From contig NZ_CP135922.1 of NCBI RefSeq assembly GCF_032399705.1, forward strand, positions 1,550,001 to 1,614,000: a stretch of DNA of 64,000 nucleotides, given 5' to 3'. This document shows, one piece after another, positions 34,880-44,228 of the stretch. The position numbers and the translations under genes are program-made. The number at the start of each line of letters is the position of its first letter. Within the stretch, counting starts at the first letter, position 1. Source of the DNA: Paenibacillus sp. BIC5C1 (GTDB lineage Bacteria > Bacillota > Bacilli > Paenibacillales > Paenibacillaceae). Below the pieces are notes generated by a model. That model did no database searches, was not told the DNA's origin, and worked only from the letters and a program-made list of their open reading frames with translations.

Positions 34880-35641
34880 TTGGGTGAGGCCAGACAGGTG
34901 TTAACGGACTACACCGTATTTACGCTATCCCGGAGGCAGCGAATTGTCTGCATGCTGATTAGTGGTTTGTTGTTCTTTGGTGTCGGTATTCTGTTCTATC
35001 ATCACTGGTTGGCCGGACTGATATTGGCAGCGGGATGTATATGGGTACCAAAACACTGGACAAAAGTACTGTTGGAACGTAGAAGAATGACTCTAAGTTT
35101 ACATTTCAAGCAGGCATTATATGCGTTGTCCTCCGCGCTGGCTGCGGGAAAATCGGTAGAGAATGGATTTAAGGAATCAGTGGAGGATCTGCGCATGCTG
35201 AATCCTGAGGCGGATACAGATCTCATTCGTGAATTCACTATTTTGAGGACACGAATGGAATATGGTCAGCCCATTGAAGAGGCGCTGCAAGACTTCTCGG
35301 ACCGGGCAAAAATTGAGGATATCACAAACTTTGCCGATGTGTTCATCACTTGTAAGCGAACGGGTGGAGATCTGGTCGAAGTGGTGAGGCGAACCTCTGC
35401 GGTCATTGGTGAAAAGCTGGATATTCAGCAGGACATCATGGTAGCGGTGGCACAGAAGAAGTTTGAATCCAAAGTGATGTTTGCCGCTCCATTTATTTTT
35501 CTGATTTTTCTGAACTTTACGGCCAAGGATTTTATGGAGCCGTTATACAGTGGGATGGGATATATGATTTCCAGCGGGGCATTGGCGTTACTCGCCTGCT
35601 GTTACTTGTGGATTACACGCATTATGGATATCAAAGTATAA
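34880..35641 (+). CDS. tadB: Tad pilus inner-membrane platform TadB
   Basis: About 253 residues from a TTG at 34880 after TAGGTGATGAAG; a GTG at 34871 is possible. Two hydrophobic segments at the start and two near the end flank a GspF-type cytoplasmic domain (LSSALAAGKSVENGFK, TEYGQPIEEALQ-like segment, TCKRTGGDLVEVVRRTS). It anchors the TadA motor with TadC. Confidence 0.87.
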   Translation: MGEARQVLTDYTVFTLSRRQRIVCMLISGLLFFGVGILFYHHWLAGLILAAGCIWVPKHWTKVLLERRRMTLSLHFKQALYALSSALAAGKSVENGFKESVEDLRMLNPEADTDLIREFTILRTRMEYGQPIEEALQDFSDRAKIEDITNFADVFITCKRTGGDLVEVVRRTSAVIGEKLDIQQDIMVAVAQKKFESKVMFAAPFIFLIFLNFTAKDFMEPLYSGMGYMISSGALALLACCYLWITRIMDIKV

Positions 35642-35653
35642 GGAGCTGACACG

Positions 35654-36523
35654 ATGCTGCTTCCCGTTATTTTCGGAGGGGTGCTCGGAGCAGGGTGGCT
35701 GGTGCTTGATCGAACGCGAGGGCAGACCTACCGACATTTGCGCAAACTGGATATGGAAGGATTACGTCTGAAGAAGCTGCATGGTCCCTTTTTGTATTTA
35801 CTGGACAAGTTCGAGGTGGGCCGTAGGTTGCCTGTGCTCATATTCCGCATGCAGCATGCCATTCAGAAAATGTATGGCATACAGCACAGTGGAGAGAAAA
35901 CGATGCTCTACTGTGCTGAAATGCTGACCTACTCATGGCTGATGTTACTCGTAGGCTGCCTTTTGTCGCTCGTTGGGGATATGGGGCTTGGCGGTATGGT
36001 GGGTGGATTGGCACTGGGCGTTGCACTTCCCTTTGCGCTCTACCAAGATCTTAACACCAAAGTGCAGCGAAGAGATCAGGACATACTCATGGAGCTACCG
36101 GAGTTATTGAACCGAATTGTTCTGCTGGTTGGTGCGGGAGAAACGGTGCAGCGTGCCATTGTTCACTGTGTAGCCAGTCAGGGGGAACGAAATCATCCCC
36201 TCTATAATGAGCTACGAAAGATGGTTGGGGATTGGAACAACGGTTATTCGTTTCAACAATCCTTTGAACAGTTCAGTCGTCGCTGTGGTGTACAGGAAGT
36301 GACGATTTTTACAACAACAGTGCTGCTGAATTTCCGGCGAGGGGGAGGTGACTTTGTACTGGCGCTGCGGGATCTGTCCCAAGTGTTGTGGGAGAAACGC
36401 AAGGCCGTTAGTCGGGCTAAGGGAGAACAGGCTTCTTCCAAATTGGTGTTTCCGATGGTATTGATCTTTTTTTCGATTGTGGTGATGATCGGGGCACCTG
36501 CTTTTATGATGATGAATATGTAG
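35654..36523 (+). CDS. tadC: Tad pilus inner-membrane platform TadC
   Basis: 289 residues. GspF-type protein with terminal hydrophobic segments (AGWLVLDRTRGQ, LVFPMVLIFFSIVVMIGAP) and a central GspF domain (LPELLNRIVLLVGAGETVQR). Twelve bases after tadB with AAGGAG. Partner of TadB. Confidence 0.87.
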   Translation: MLLPVIFGGVLGAGWLVLDRTRGQTYRHLRKLDMEGLRLKKLHGPFLYLLDKFEVGRRLPVLIFRMQHAIQKMYGIQHSGEKTMLYCAEMLTYSWLMLLVGCLLSLVGDMGLGGMVGGLALGVALPFALYQDLNTKVQRRDQDILMELPELLNRIVLLVGAGETVQRAIVHCVASQGERNHPLYNELRKMVGDWNNGYSFQQSFEQFSRRCGVQEVTIFTTTVLLNFRRGGGDFVLALRDLSQVLWEKRKAVSRAKGEQASSKLVFPMVLIFFSIVVMIGAPAFMMMNM

Positions 36524-36534
36524 GAGGAATTGGG

Positions 36535-36723
36535 ATGCTGGAATTGATGAAAAGCAAAGTAACTGGATTTTGGAAGGAAGAGGACGGACTCGGCACGTTG
36601 GAGCTCATTCTAATCATCGGCGTTATTATCATTATTGCATTAATATTCAAAGATCAAATTAAAACATTGGTAGAAAGACTGTTAACCAAAGTGAGCAATA
36701 AAAGTAATGAGTTTTTTGAGTAA
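36535..36723 (+). CDS. Flp-type pilin (Flp1-like)
   Basis: 62 residues. The leader ends KEEDG at residue 18; cleavage after Gly18 gives LGTLELILIIGV with Glu at +5, the G-xxxxE motif of prepilins. A single hydrophobic helix and a short polar tail follow. This is the main structural subunit of the Tad pilus. Ribosome site AGGAGG. Confidence 0.9.
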   Translation: MLELMKSKVTGFWKEEDGLGTLELILIIGVIIIIALIFKDQIKTLVERLLTKVSNKSNEFFE

Positions 36724-37381
36724 AAAATTCAAAAAGGAAGAAGGGAGCTTCACTATTGAAGCCTCCCTGGTCTTTCCTATTGTGTTGTTTATTCTCGTGT
36801 TACTTTTATTTTTCTCCATGTACATGTATCAGAAGACATTTCTGAACCAACATGCGTATGCAGCTTCTGAACGTGCTGCCTACAGCTGGGACAATAGCCA
36901 CAAACAGCCACTTACAGGAGAAGTTGTTGCTGGGGAACATGACAACTTGTACTGGAGATTGACCGATGATCGATTGCTCGGAGCACTGTTTGGTTGGGCG
37001 GGAGCAGACAATGAGGTTATTGTTTCTGTACTCGCAGGGGAAGGCGGAAGTCTATCGGAAAAGAAACTTTCCCAAGCCACACAAGGTATGCCCTCTGGCA
37101 TGAACGGAACGATTGAATACCAGAACTCGCTGATCCATCGAAAAGTTACAACCAAGCTGGATCAGGTGATTTCTTTACCACTGCCTTCTTTTTTATTTGA
37201 CTCAGGTAACAGTGTACTTACACAAGGGACATCTGCAGTTGTAGAGCCTACTGAATTCATCCGAACGGTGGATCTGGTCCGTTATTATGCAGCCAAGTTT
37301 AAAGGCAAGGGCGGAGCCGCATCCAGTACTGCCGCTGAAGCAGGACAGATTGTACAGCATTTTAGCAAAACCAAAAAATGA
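36707..37381 (+). CDS. TadE-like pseudopilin
   Basis: 224 residues. Leader ends KKEEG at residue 13; cleavage gives SFTIEASLVFPIVLF with Glu at +5, then one membrane helix. The rest is an extracellular domain rich in Gly and Ser. It overlaps the Flp pilin by 17 bases. TadE-like proteins are minor pilins of the Tad pilus. Confidence 0.8.
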   Translation: MSFLSKKFKKEEGSFTIEASLVFPIVLFILVLLLFFSMYMYQKTFLNQHAYAASERAAYSWDNSHKQPLTGEVVAGEHDNLYWRLTDDRLLGALFGWAGADNEVIVSVLAGEGGSLSEKKLSQATQGMPSGMNGTIEYQNSLIHRKVTTKLDQVISLPLPSFLFDSGNSVLTQGTSAVVEPTEFIRTVDLVRYYAAKFKGKGGAASSTAAEAGQIVQHFSKTKK

Positions 37382-37399
37382 GGAGAGGAGGAGGAAACA

Positions 37400-39589
37400 C
37401 TGTTCAGAAAAAAAGACGGTGAATCTGGAGCCGTAACCGTGTTCTTGATCTTGATTTTGGCTGGAATCTTTATGTTTGTTTCCATTTTCATTGATTATGC
37501 ACGTATTGCTGCTTTCAAAGTACAGGCAGAACGAATGACGCATGCGGCGATGAGATCAGTGATGTCGGCCTATGATACTTCCTTGCGGGAGTATGGTCTA
37601 TTTGGATACGGTGACAGCAGTGGTGAGGCCATCATGGCGAAGGTGCTAAATGATAGTGTGAAGCCCTCGGCTGTGAAAGATGGTTTTCCAATTTTGGATA
37701 TCCAATGGGATACGACTTCACTAAGCATGGAGCGTGAACTGGGCAGATACGATATCTTTAATCGCCAAATTCAGGAGGATATGAAATATCGTGCGCCGGT
37801 TGATTTTACCCTGGAAGTGGTCAATCGTTTTAAGCCGATGTCAGAAGAGATGAAAGAAGCTGTTCATACTGTGGATTTGCTCAAAAAATTGCAAAAACTG
37901 TATGACAAACGTGAGGAATTGCTGGACGAAGCAATAGCCAATCAGACGGAATCGGCCGATAAGCTGAAGAGTCTGTCCGCACTGATCATGAATCCACCTT
38001 CCTCTGCCATTTACGACGAGATGCTAAGAGAGACGCCAGAGACAGCTGCTGAAGTAGCAGCACGTTATGCAGATTATCTAAACAAAAAACAAATGGATGA
38101 GGGACTGCCATTCAACCAGCAACAGTACATGCTAGAGCTGGCTCGTTATCGAACAGGCGTAGGGAATGTGGCGACAGGCATAAGCATGATCATACAACCA
38201 GCATTGCAGGCTCACCAGACAAAATTGGAGGAAGCTCAAGCCAAGATTGAAGAAGCTCGCAAGATCAATGAGGAAATGAAGCGGGTCATCGCTGAGGGGG
38301 AGAACCGTTCACAGAATGCCAGTTATGAAAAAGTAGGCAACTCAACACTGCCTGGGACGAGCCCTCCGTCTACCGGATCGGGAAGTGAAGCCAAAAGTAC
38401 ACGCTCCCTTGCATCTGAACTTGTAAGGGCCGACACATTATTCGATCAGTTAAATGCACGTGTACGCTCACAAAATTCGGATTTTACCAATGTCAGAAAT
38501 GACAGCATGGAGCTTAATACGCAGCTTCGTTCGGTTACGGTAATGAGTGGTGTCTCCATTAAACCAGCGGTTAGACAGGCTAGTCAGGTCACGGAACGAT
38601 ACATGGACACTTACGTGAGAAGTGGGCCCTCCAATGTCATTCTTCAAAGCAAACAGCTGTTGGAGAGCGGTCGTGGGTCCGATGCCCAGCGTAAAGCGAA
38701 TGACAAGGAATCCAAAGGGAAGCTGAAGGATGTTAAACGTATTTTGTCGCAGATTGAAAAGGGAAGCTCTGGCTCAACAGAAGCGTTCAAACAACTGGAG
38801 GAGTACTACAACGCCAACATCGCTTTTAACCAAGCAAGCCGTGAGGAAGCCAAGAAGGCAGAGATTGCTGGTGATCCGTATGATTCTGGTGGTGACGCGA
38901 TGAACGGGATGGACAGTTTATTCAGTGGGATGTCGAATTTGCTGGATAGTCTTGGCGATGAGTTGTTTCAGAATGAGTATGCACTCGCGTATTTCAACTC
39001 TATGGATTTTGGACAGCTGCTGGACTGGACTGAAGGTAGTGGAGATGCTGGTGAAATGTTCAAACTGGAAAATCAGGAACTGGAGTATATCGTATATGGT
39101 TTTCATAATCCTTCGGGAAATATTGCTGCTGCATATGGGGAGATCTTTGGCATGCGTTTGGCGATTCGAACTGCAGAAGGATTAGTTGAGAACAGCAAGC
39201 TGGGTAATCCACTACTTGTATTATCTGCTGCGATTTTATACGGAATTACAAACGCTATAGCAGATATGGTGAAATTGGCTAAAGACGGCAGTGTGGAATT
39301 GTCCAAATATATCAAAGTCAAGCTTACATACAGGGACCATCTTCGTTTGTTCCTATTGATGCATAGCAACAACGAACGCAAAATGTCCAGAATGTTGGCT
39401 TTGATCCGATTGAATACCGGCGTGAATCCGGATGAGAAGCAGACATACGCTTCAGGAAACATGCGCAGCAGTATCAAATTATGGTTTTTACCGGGAGTCA
39501 CAAGAAGTATAGGTGCTGTCATGGGTAGTACAGACCAAGTAGAAGATGGGCGATTTTTCATAGATCGGAAGGCCGATTATTCCTATTGA
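37400..39589 (+). CDS. TadG-like protein, probable CTG start
   Basis: 729 residues if translation begins at CTG 37400, five bases after AGGAGG. The N-terminus reads LFRKKDGESGAVTVFLILIL and continues into a membrane helix. A long extracellular part follows with a coiled region near 250-300 and a Ser/Thr/Gly-rich linker, then a folded C-terminus. The next in-frame start, GTG at 37439, would cut the first helix, so CTG is likely real. Family: TadG/DUF5702-like minor pilus components of Firmicutes. Confidence 0.8.
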   Translation: MFRKKDGESGAVTVFLILILAGIFMFVSIFIDYARIAAFKVQAERMTHAAMRSVMSAYDTSLREYGLFGYGDSSGEAIMAKVLNDSVKPSAVKDGFPILDIQWDTTSLSMERELGRYDIFNRQIQEDMKYRAPVDFTLEVVNRFKPMSEEMKEAVHTVDLLKKLQKLYDKREELLDEAIANQTESADKLKSLSALIMNPPSSAIYDEMLRETPETAAEVAARYADYLNKKQMDEGLPFNQQQYMLELARYRTGVGNVATGISMIIQPALQAHQTKLEEAQAKIEEARKINEEMKRVIAEGENRSQNASYEKVGNSTLPGTSPPSTGSGSEAKSTRSLASELVRADTLFDQLNARVRSQNSDFTNVRNDSMELNTQLRSVTVMSGVSIKPAVRQASQVTERYMDTYVRSGPSNVILQSKQLLESGRGSDAQRKANDKESKGKLKDVKRILSQIEKGSSGSTEAFKQLEEYYNANIAFNQASREEAKKAEIAGDPYDSGGDAMNGMDSLFSGMSNLLDSLGDELFQNEYALAYFNSMDFGQLLDWTEGSGDAGEMFKLENQELEYIVYGFHNPSGNIAAAYGEIFGMRLAIRTAEGLVENSKLGNPLLVLSAAILYGITNAIADMVKLAKDGSVELSKYIKVKLTYRDHLRLFLLMHSNNERKMSRMLALIRLNTGVNPDEKQTYASGNMRSSIKLWFLPGVTRSIGAVMGSTDQVEDGRFFIDRKADYSY

Positions 39590-39618
39590 TTAATCCGGGT
39601 CGTTTCGGTGGAGGGATT

Positions 39619-40668
39619 ATGGATAAGCAGCATCAGCAGGAAAAAGTTGTGGCGTCTTTGCACAATCGATTAACAAGAATACACAGACTGGAAAGATTGA
39701 AATCGCTGACTAAGCAGATACATTCTATCCAAAAGATGCATTCTCGGAAAAGGGAACAGGGCAGTATCGTTTTGGAAGCTTCACTGGTTTTGCCTGTATT
39801 TCTTTTCTTTGTCATGTTCCTCATTTACATCGTACAGATGACGTTGGTATCAACAGCATTGCAAAGCACGGCAGGAGAGGCAGTAAAGCAGTTATCAACG
39901 AAAATATATCCGGTCTCCCTTGTATTCAGCCCCTCTGATTCCGCAGGTGGTGGAGGCTCGGAGGGTGGATGGAAAATACCGGAGCTGTCACTGACGGAAT
40001 GGGCCGAAGAGTACGCCTCTTCGCTGCCAGAGCCGCTAAGTGATTGGGTACGTGCTGCCGCTGCCAGAGGTGAACAACCATTACAGGAGATCAAGACATC
40101 CGTTCTTGAGACAGTACTTGATCCGACCGTTAAACCGTTGCTTCAGCCTTTTATCAACACTTCTCTACTGGATGTAGAGCGTGTGCATGTTAATGGGATT
40201 TCCATACCTGATCTTAAAAATAAAACGAATCCTTATTTTCGGCTTGAATTGAGCTATGAATTGCCTGTTAAGGTCCCCTTTCTAGGGAAGTCTTTACGTA
40301 TTCAAGCCGCTGCAGCAGAACGGGTATGGATTGGAGATACCGAAGAAGGCTCCAATAGTAGTGGGGGAGACGCAGATTCAGCTGGAGCAGCAACCGTACT
40401 ATCCAAGCCGGAGCCAGCATACATAGGCAACAACGCGACAATTAAGGTCCAAGTGGAGCCCGGAGCTACAGCGAACTTGACGATATTTTACAAGTCCGGT
40501 GAAAGTTCAGCCAAGCATATCGGATGGGCGACTGCGGATGAAAACGGTGTGATTGAGTGGAATTGGTTTGTTGGTACACGTACAACGGAAGGCACATGGA
40601 CATTTGTTGTAGAAACTGCGGATGGTGTCAAGACGGTGACCGAGTTTAATGTGGCTTCAAGAAAATAA
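39619..40668 (+). CDS. TadE-like pseudopilin with long leader
   Basis: 349 residues from the ATG at 39619 after GGAGGGATT. A 48-residue basic leader ends KREQG; cleavage after Gly48 gives SIVLEASLVLPVFLFF with Glu at +5. Then one membrane helix and an extracellular domain whose last ~90 residues read as an Ig-like beta sandwich (ATVKVQVEPGATANLTIF-like, EGTWTFVVETADG). Minor Tad pilin. Confidence 0.8.
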   Translation: MDKQHQQEKVVASLHNRLTRIHRLERLKSLTKQIHSIQKMHSRKREQGSIVLEASLVLPVFLFFVMFLIYIVQMTLVSTALQSTAGEAVKQLSTKIYPVSLVFSPSDSAGGGGSEGGWKIPELSLTEWAEEYASSLPEPLSDWVRAAAARGEQPLQEIKTSVLETVLDPTVKPLLQPFINTSLLDVERVHVNGISIPDLKNKTNPYFRLELSYELPVKVPFLGKSLRIQAAAAERVWIGDTEEGSNSSGGDADSAGAATVLSKPEPAYIGNNATIKVQVEPGATANLTIFYKSGESSAKHIGWATADENGVIEWNWFVGTRTTEGTWTFVVETADGVKTVTEFNVASRK

Positions 40669-40679
40669 GGAAGGAGATG

Positions 40680-41188
40680 ATGGAGGTGGAGTGGTTTTAC
40701 CTGGCCTGTGGTCTATATGTGATTGTAGCCTTTGTTACAGATGTTCGTTCGATGAAAATTCCAAATCGTTTAACTGTACCAGTAACTGCCGCGGGAGTGC
40801 TGGCCCATATCATCTGGGGAGGGGGGAGGGGTTTCTAATCTCAGCAGCTGGATTCGCGATTGGGTTCGGTGTCTTATTTCTAATGTATCTGATCGGCGCA
40901 GTGGGTGCGGGAGATGTTAAGTTGTTTGGAGGAATTGGAGCTTGGACAGGACTGGCCTTTGCTGTTCACGTTATTATTTACTCCGTTTTGTACGCAGGGG
41001 CAATTGGATTAGTCATTCTCTTGTTCCGCAGGGATTCAGCGAAGCGGATTCGTGGCATGGCAGGAAATCTTGCCGGTTTCTTCATGCTCGGTTCGCTTAA
41101 GCTGGTCAACCAGGAAAAGACACTGAAGTTTCCTTTTATGCTGGCCGTATTGCCCGGATTCATCAGCTCCTATATCTACATGAGTTAA
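40680..41188 (+). pseudogene. prepilin peptidase (TadV/CpaA-like, A24 family), frameshifted
   Basis: The ATG at 40680 (AAGGAG three bases upstream; a GTG at 40686 is better spaced) opens FVTDVRSMKIPNRLTV with the first catalytic Asp, then stops at TAA 40835. The +2 frame from about 40830 continues GFLISAAGFAIGFG and contains GAGDVKLFGGIGAW with the second catalytic Asp. Joining them needs one extra base in the G runs at 40816-40831, giving a 170-residue protein, the normal TadV length. This is the enzyme that should cut the three pilins. A sequencing error or slipped-strand phase variation are alternatives to decay. Confidence 0.8.
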
Positions 41189-41251
41189 TAAAAATTTATA
41201 AGATGTGGTGGAGTTTGGATTATAGCTTATTAACGGAAAGAGAGGATTGGC

Positions 41252-43171
41252 ATGTATGGATTAACGAGAGATTTCATTCGAAACGGCGGATCGTTTATGG
41301 TTCTGGAGAAAGTGGATGGGCTGCGAATGGACGAACTGAGCCGTGTGCAGATGGGCATGTTATCTTCCAATCATATTCCCCGACTTCTTCCCGTTTATAT
41401 TCGAGAGGTAGACCGAAATGTAACGTTACAATATGATATTTCAGGATATAAGATGTTACCTCAAATGTTGAAGTCTGGAAAAATCAAGCTGCGTGTATTA
41501 TATGGTCTATTGTTTCAGCTGGCGGATACGTTTACGGAATGTGGACAATATATGTTGGATTCACGTAAATTACAGATCCAGGAAGAGTACATATTTATCA
41601 ATGGCTCACTTGAAATAGGAGAGCTTGGCTTAGTATATATTCCAATTATTGATGCAGTTGAGGTAGATCCGACGCCTCAGCAATTCCGCGAACTGGTTAT
41701 TAGGCTAATGGCCCATGTTCAGGAACTTCAGGGCGAAGGAATTCAGCGTGTCCTCCAACTATGCGACAGTGAACAATGGGATATCAGACAACTGCGTGAA
41801 CTTTTGCTTGAATTATATGCAGATGAGCAGAGTGGTTCAAACCAGGCATCGTTTATGTCTTCACGTGGGTCATCCGGCGGCACAACTGACAGTCAATTTG
41901 GAATGCCATCTGCAGTTCCAGAGCAGGGAAAGGATCTGTTTTCCAATAGAAGTGGCCAAAATCAGTATCGTCAGTTGGATCGAAATGGCGAAGCTTGGCA
42001 GCAGTTGGAATCAAATCATCAACCAAGGATATCTACAACGAAGGATGACAAGCCGCTTAACAAACCCTTTTCAGGGTTATCCGGCAGACGTTCACCAATG
42101 GAGTCCTCATTGCAATCAAAAGGTGTTACGAATCCGTCACAGCGCCAATCGTTTGATTCATTATCGGACGATGATATGGAAAAGGACGGGAAGGACGAGA
42201 AGCAGGATTCTTCCAAAACGACCTATATCCTTCTGGGCTGCATGATTGCCATGGCGCTGGTATGGAGATTCATCTATATGGAACAACCAGGGCAGACACA
42301 AATGATTCTATCTGCAGCATTAAGTGCTGGGTTGCTTGGGATCGCGGGTTGGGCATGGATGACCAAAGGAAAATTCGGAATTTCAACATCCAATTTGCTA
42401 CGCAAAAAGATGCCGAATGAAGAATATGCTGATGGCGAATTACAAGAGGGCTCTTCCAATATGAGATCTGCTTTTTTTGGATTGGGAAGAGGCAAAGATA
42501 AGCAGAAAGAAAGCCAAGAAGAGATGTTTCAGGAGAGCTGGCGTTGGAATGCATCTGAAATGTCACCAGAAGGTAACAACACATATGCGCAAGGTTACAC
42601 GAGTCAACAGAGCTCTGGTGATATGCAAAGTTCTGAATCAGAACGGAGGCACTCTTTTGAATCCAGGTCATCTGTAGCAGGAAATTCTCGCTTTCAAAAT
42701 CTACATATACCATCCGAAGTATCTGATGAACCTTTTGTTCAGCCAGCTGTCGAATCCGTGGCTGCAACATCGGAACTTGTTCGTCATCATGCGGCGGCTG
42801 ATGCAACAGTAAACTTGCAAAGTGTTGCCGGCGGAAGCCTTACAGGAGCAGGTTCGGTAGCACCTTCCTTTTACCTTGAACGCAGATCAGCAACAGGGGA
42901 CAAAAATGAACGGATGGATATCCGTGGAGCCTCGTTTGTTATTGGCCGATCGGCGGACATGGTCCAGTGGGTAGATTCAGCAACCGGTGTGTCCCGTGCT
43001 CATGTGGAATTGAGCCGGAACAAATCGGGCTATGTCATTAAGGACTTGGGTTCTGTGAATGGAACCATTCTCAAAGGCGATGTTCTTGCTCCGTACAAAG
43101 AATATCCATTGGAAGATGGAGATACCTTTACGTTGGCTGAGTCTGTTTACACGTATCGATCAGTCGGATAA
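41252..43171 (+). CDS. DUF6382 and FHA domain protein of the Tad locus
   Basis: 639 residues. The first ~200 residues form a DUF6382-like domain (RDFIRNGGSFMVLEKVDGLR, YIFINGSLEIGELGLVYIP). Low-complexity Gln/Ser linkers surround two membrane segments (near 330-375), and the last ~95 residues are an FHA domain with GRSADM, SRAHVEL and DLGSVNGT. FHA domains bind phosphothreonine, so the protein probably couples Tad activity to a Ser/Thr kinase. Last gene of the locus; its 3' end overlaps the converging epimerase gene by 12 bases. Confidence 0.85.
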   Translation: MYGLTRDFIRNGGSFMVLEKVDGLRMDELSRVQMGMLSSNHIPRLLPVYIREVDRNVTLQYDISGYKMLPQMLKSGKIKLRVLYGLLFQLADTFTECGQYMLDSRKLQIQEEYIFINGSLEIGELGLVYIPIIDAVEVDPTPQQFRELVIRLMAHVQELQGEGIQRVLQLCDSEQWDIRQLRELLLELYADEQSGSNQASFMSSRGSSGGTTDSQFGMPSAVPEQGKDLFSNRSGQNQYRQLDRNGEAWQQLESNHQPRISTTKDDKPLNKPFSGLSGRRSPMESSLQSKGVTNPSQRQSFDSLSDDDMEKDGKDEKQDSSKTTYILLGCMIAMALVWRFIYMEQPGQTQMILSAALSAGLLGIAGWAWMTKGKFGISTSNLLRKKMPNEEYADGELQEGSSNMRSAFFGLGRGKDKQKESQEEMFQESWRWNASEMSPEGNNTYAQGYTSQQSSGDMQSSESERRHSFESRSSVAGNSRFQNLHIPSEVSDEPFVQPAVESVAATSELVRHHAAADATVNLQSVAGGSLTGAGSVAPSFYLERRSATGDKNERMDIRGASFVIGRSADMVQWVDSATGVSRAHVELSRNKSGYVIKDLGSVNGTILKGDVLAPYKEYPLEDGDTFTLAESVYTYRSVG

Positions 43172-44071
43172 ACCACGTTGTTTTAGATCTTCCAGTGCAT
43201 CGGTTAATGTAGGAAAAGTGAACTGAAATCCGTGATTTAGAGCTTTTTGAGGGATAACCCGTTGTCCCTGAAGCAGCACAACAGAGAGTTCTCCGACCAG
43301 TGTTTTGATCAGAATTCCAGGTACGGGGAACCAGTGCGGACGATGATACACTTTGCCTACCGTGCGTCCGAATTCATCGTTGGTAACCGGGTTGGGCGAA
43401 GAGGCGTTCACCGGACCGGAGATTTCTTTATTCTGGATCGTGAAATCAATCAACCGCACAATATCCATAATATGAATCCAACTGGTCCACTGTTTGCCAC
43501 TTCCCACCCTGCCCCCAACACCAAGCATATAAGGCAGTTTCATTAATGGAAAAGCCCCTTTTTTATGACCCAGCACGAGACTAACGCGGATTTTCACGAG
43601 TCTCACATGTTTGATGGCATCAGCAGCAACTTCCCATTGTTGAGAAACACGAGATGGGAAATTCACCGATTTTTGTGGGCTGTTTTCATCAAATGTTTCT
43701 GTGGGAGAGGTGCCATAGATTGCCATGGCAGATGCTTGTACGACTACCTCCGGTTTGTGTTCCAGTGAATCTACCAATTTGGCTACGCGCGCTACAGTAG
43801 TCACTCTGGATTCAACAATCTCCAGTTTCGCCTTGGTTGTCCAACGTTGATTCAACGTTTCTCCGGCGAGATTCACCAAGGCATCCATTCCTTCCAGCAA
43901 ATCAGGCTGTTCCTCTACCTGTTCCCATGAGATATAAGTAAGGTTTTGGCTTGGATTATGTAAATTCGGCAGTTTGCGTGTAATAACTTTCACATGATGG
44001 CCTGCCTGAAGCCAGGAATCAACGAGTGCTCCTCCGACAAAACCGGTACCTCCGCAAATCGCAATCTTCAT
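43160..44071 (-). CDS. TIGR01777-family epimerase (YfcH-like)
   Basis: 303 residues. N-terminal Rossmann nucleotide-binding motif AICGGTGFVGGALVDSWL and typical SDR-like ALVNLAGETLNQRW, YGTSPTETFDE. Substrate not known for the family, which lacks the usual catalytic YxxxK in some members. Single gene. Confidence 0.92.
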   Translation of the reverse strand: MKIAICGGTGFVGGALVDSWLQAGHHVKVITRKLPNLHNPSQNLTYISWEQVEEQPDLLEGMDALVNLAGETLNQRWTTKAKLEIVESRVTTVARVAKLVDSLEHKPEVVVQASAMAIYGTSPTETFDENSPQKSVNFPSRVSQQWEVAADAIKHVRLVKIRVSLVLGHKKGAFPLMKLPYMLGVGGRVGSGKQWTSWIHIMDIVRLIDFTIQNKEISGPVNASSPNPVTNDEFGRTVGKVYHRPHWFPVPGILIKTLVGELSVVLLQGQRVIPQKALNHGFQFTFPTLTDALEDLKQRGLSD

Positions 44072-44228
44072 CTTGGCGACCTCCTTGTTATTTTGACTAT
44101 GCTGACATGTAATATTGGATCGACAAACAGCCCCGGGCGGTAAGCACTGCCTTGCTGGGAATGACTTACCTGACGGAGCATGTTTGCAAATATGTAAGCC
44201 TAATACATGTTCGGCTGAATTGCATGAT

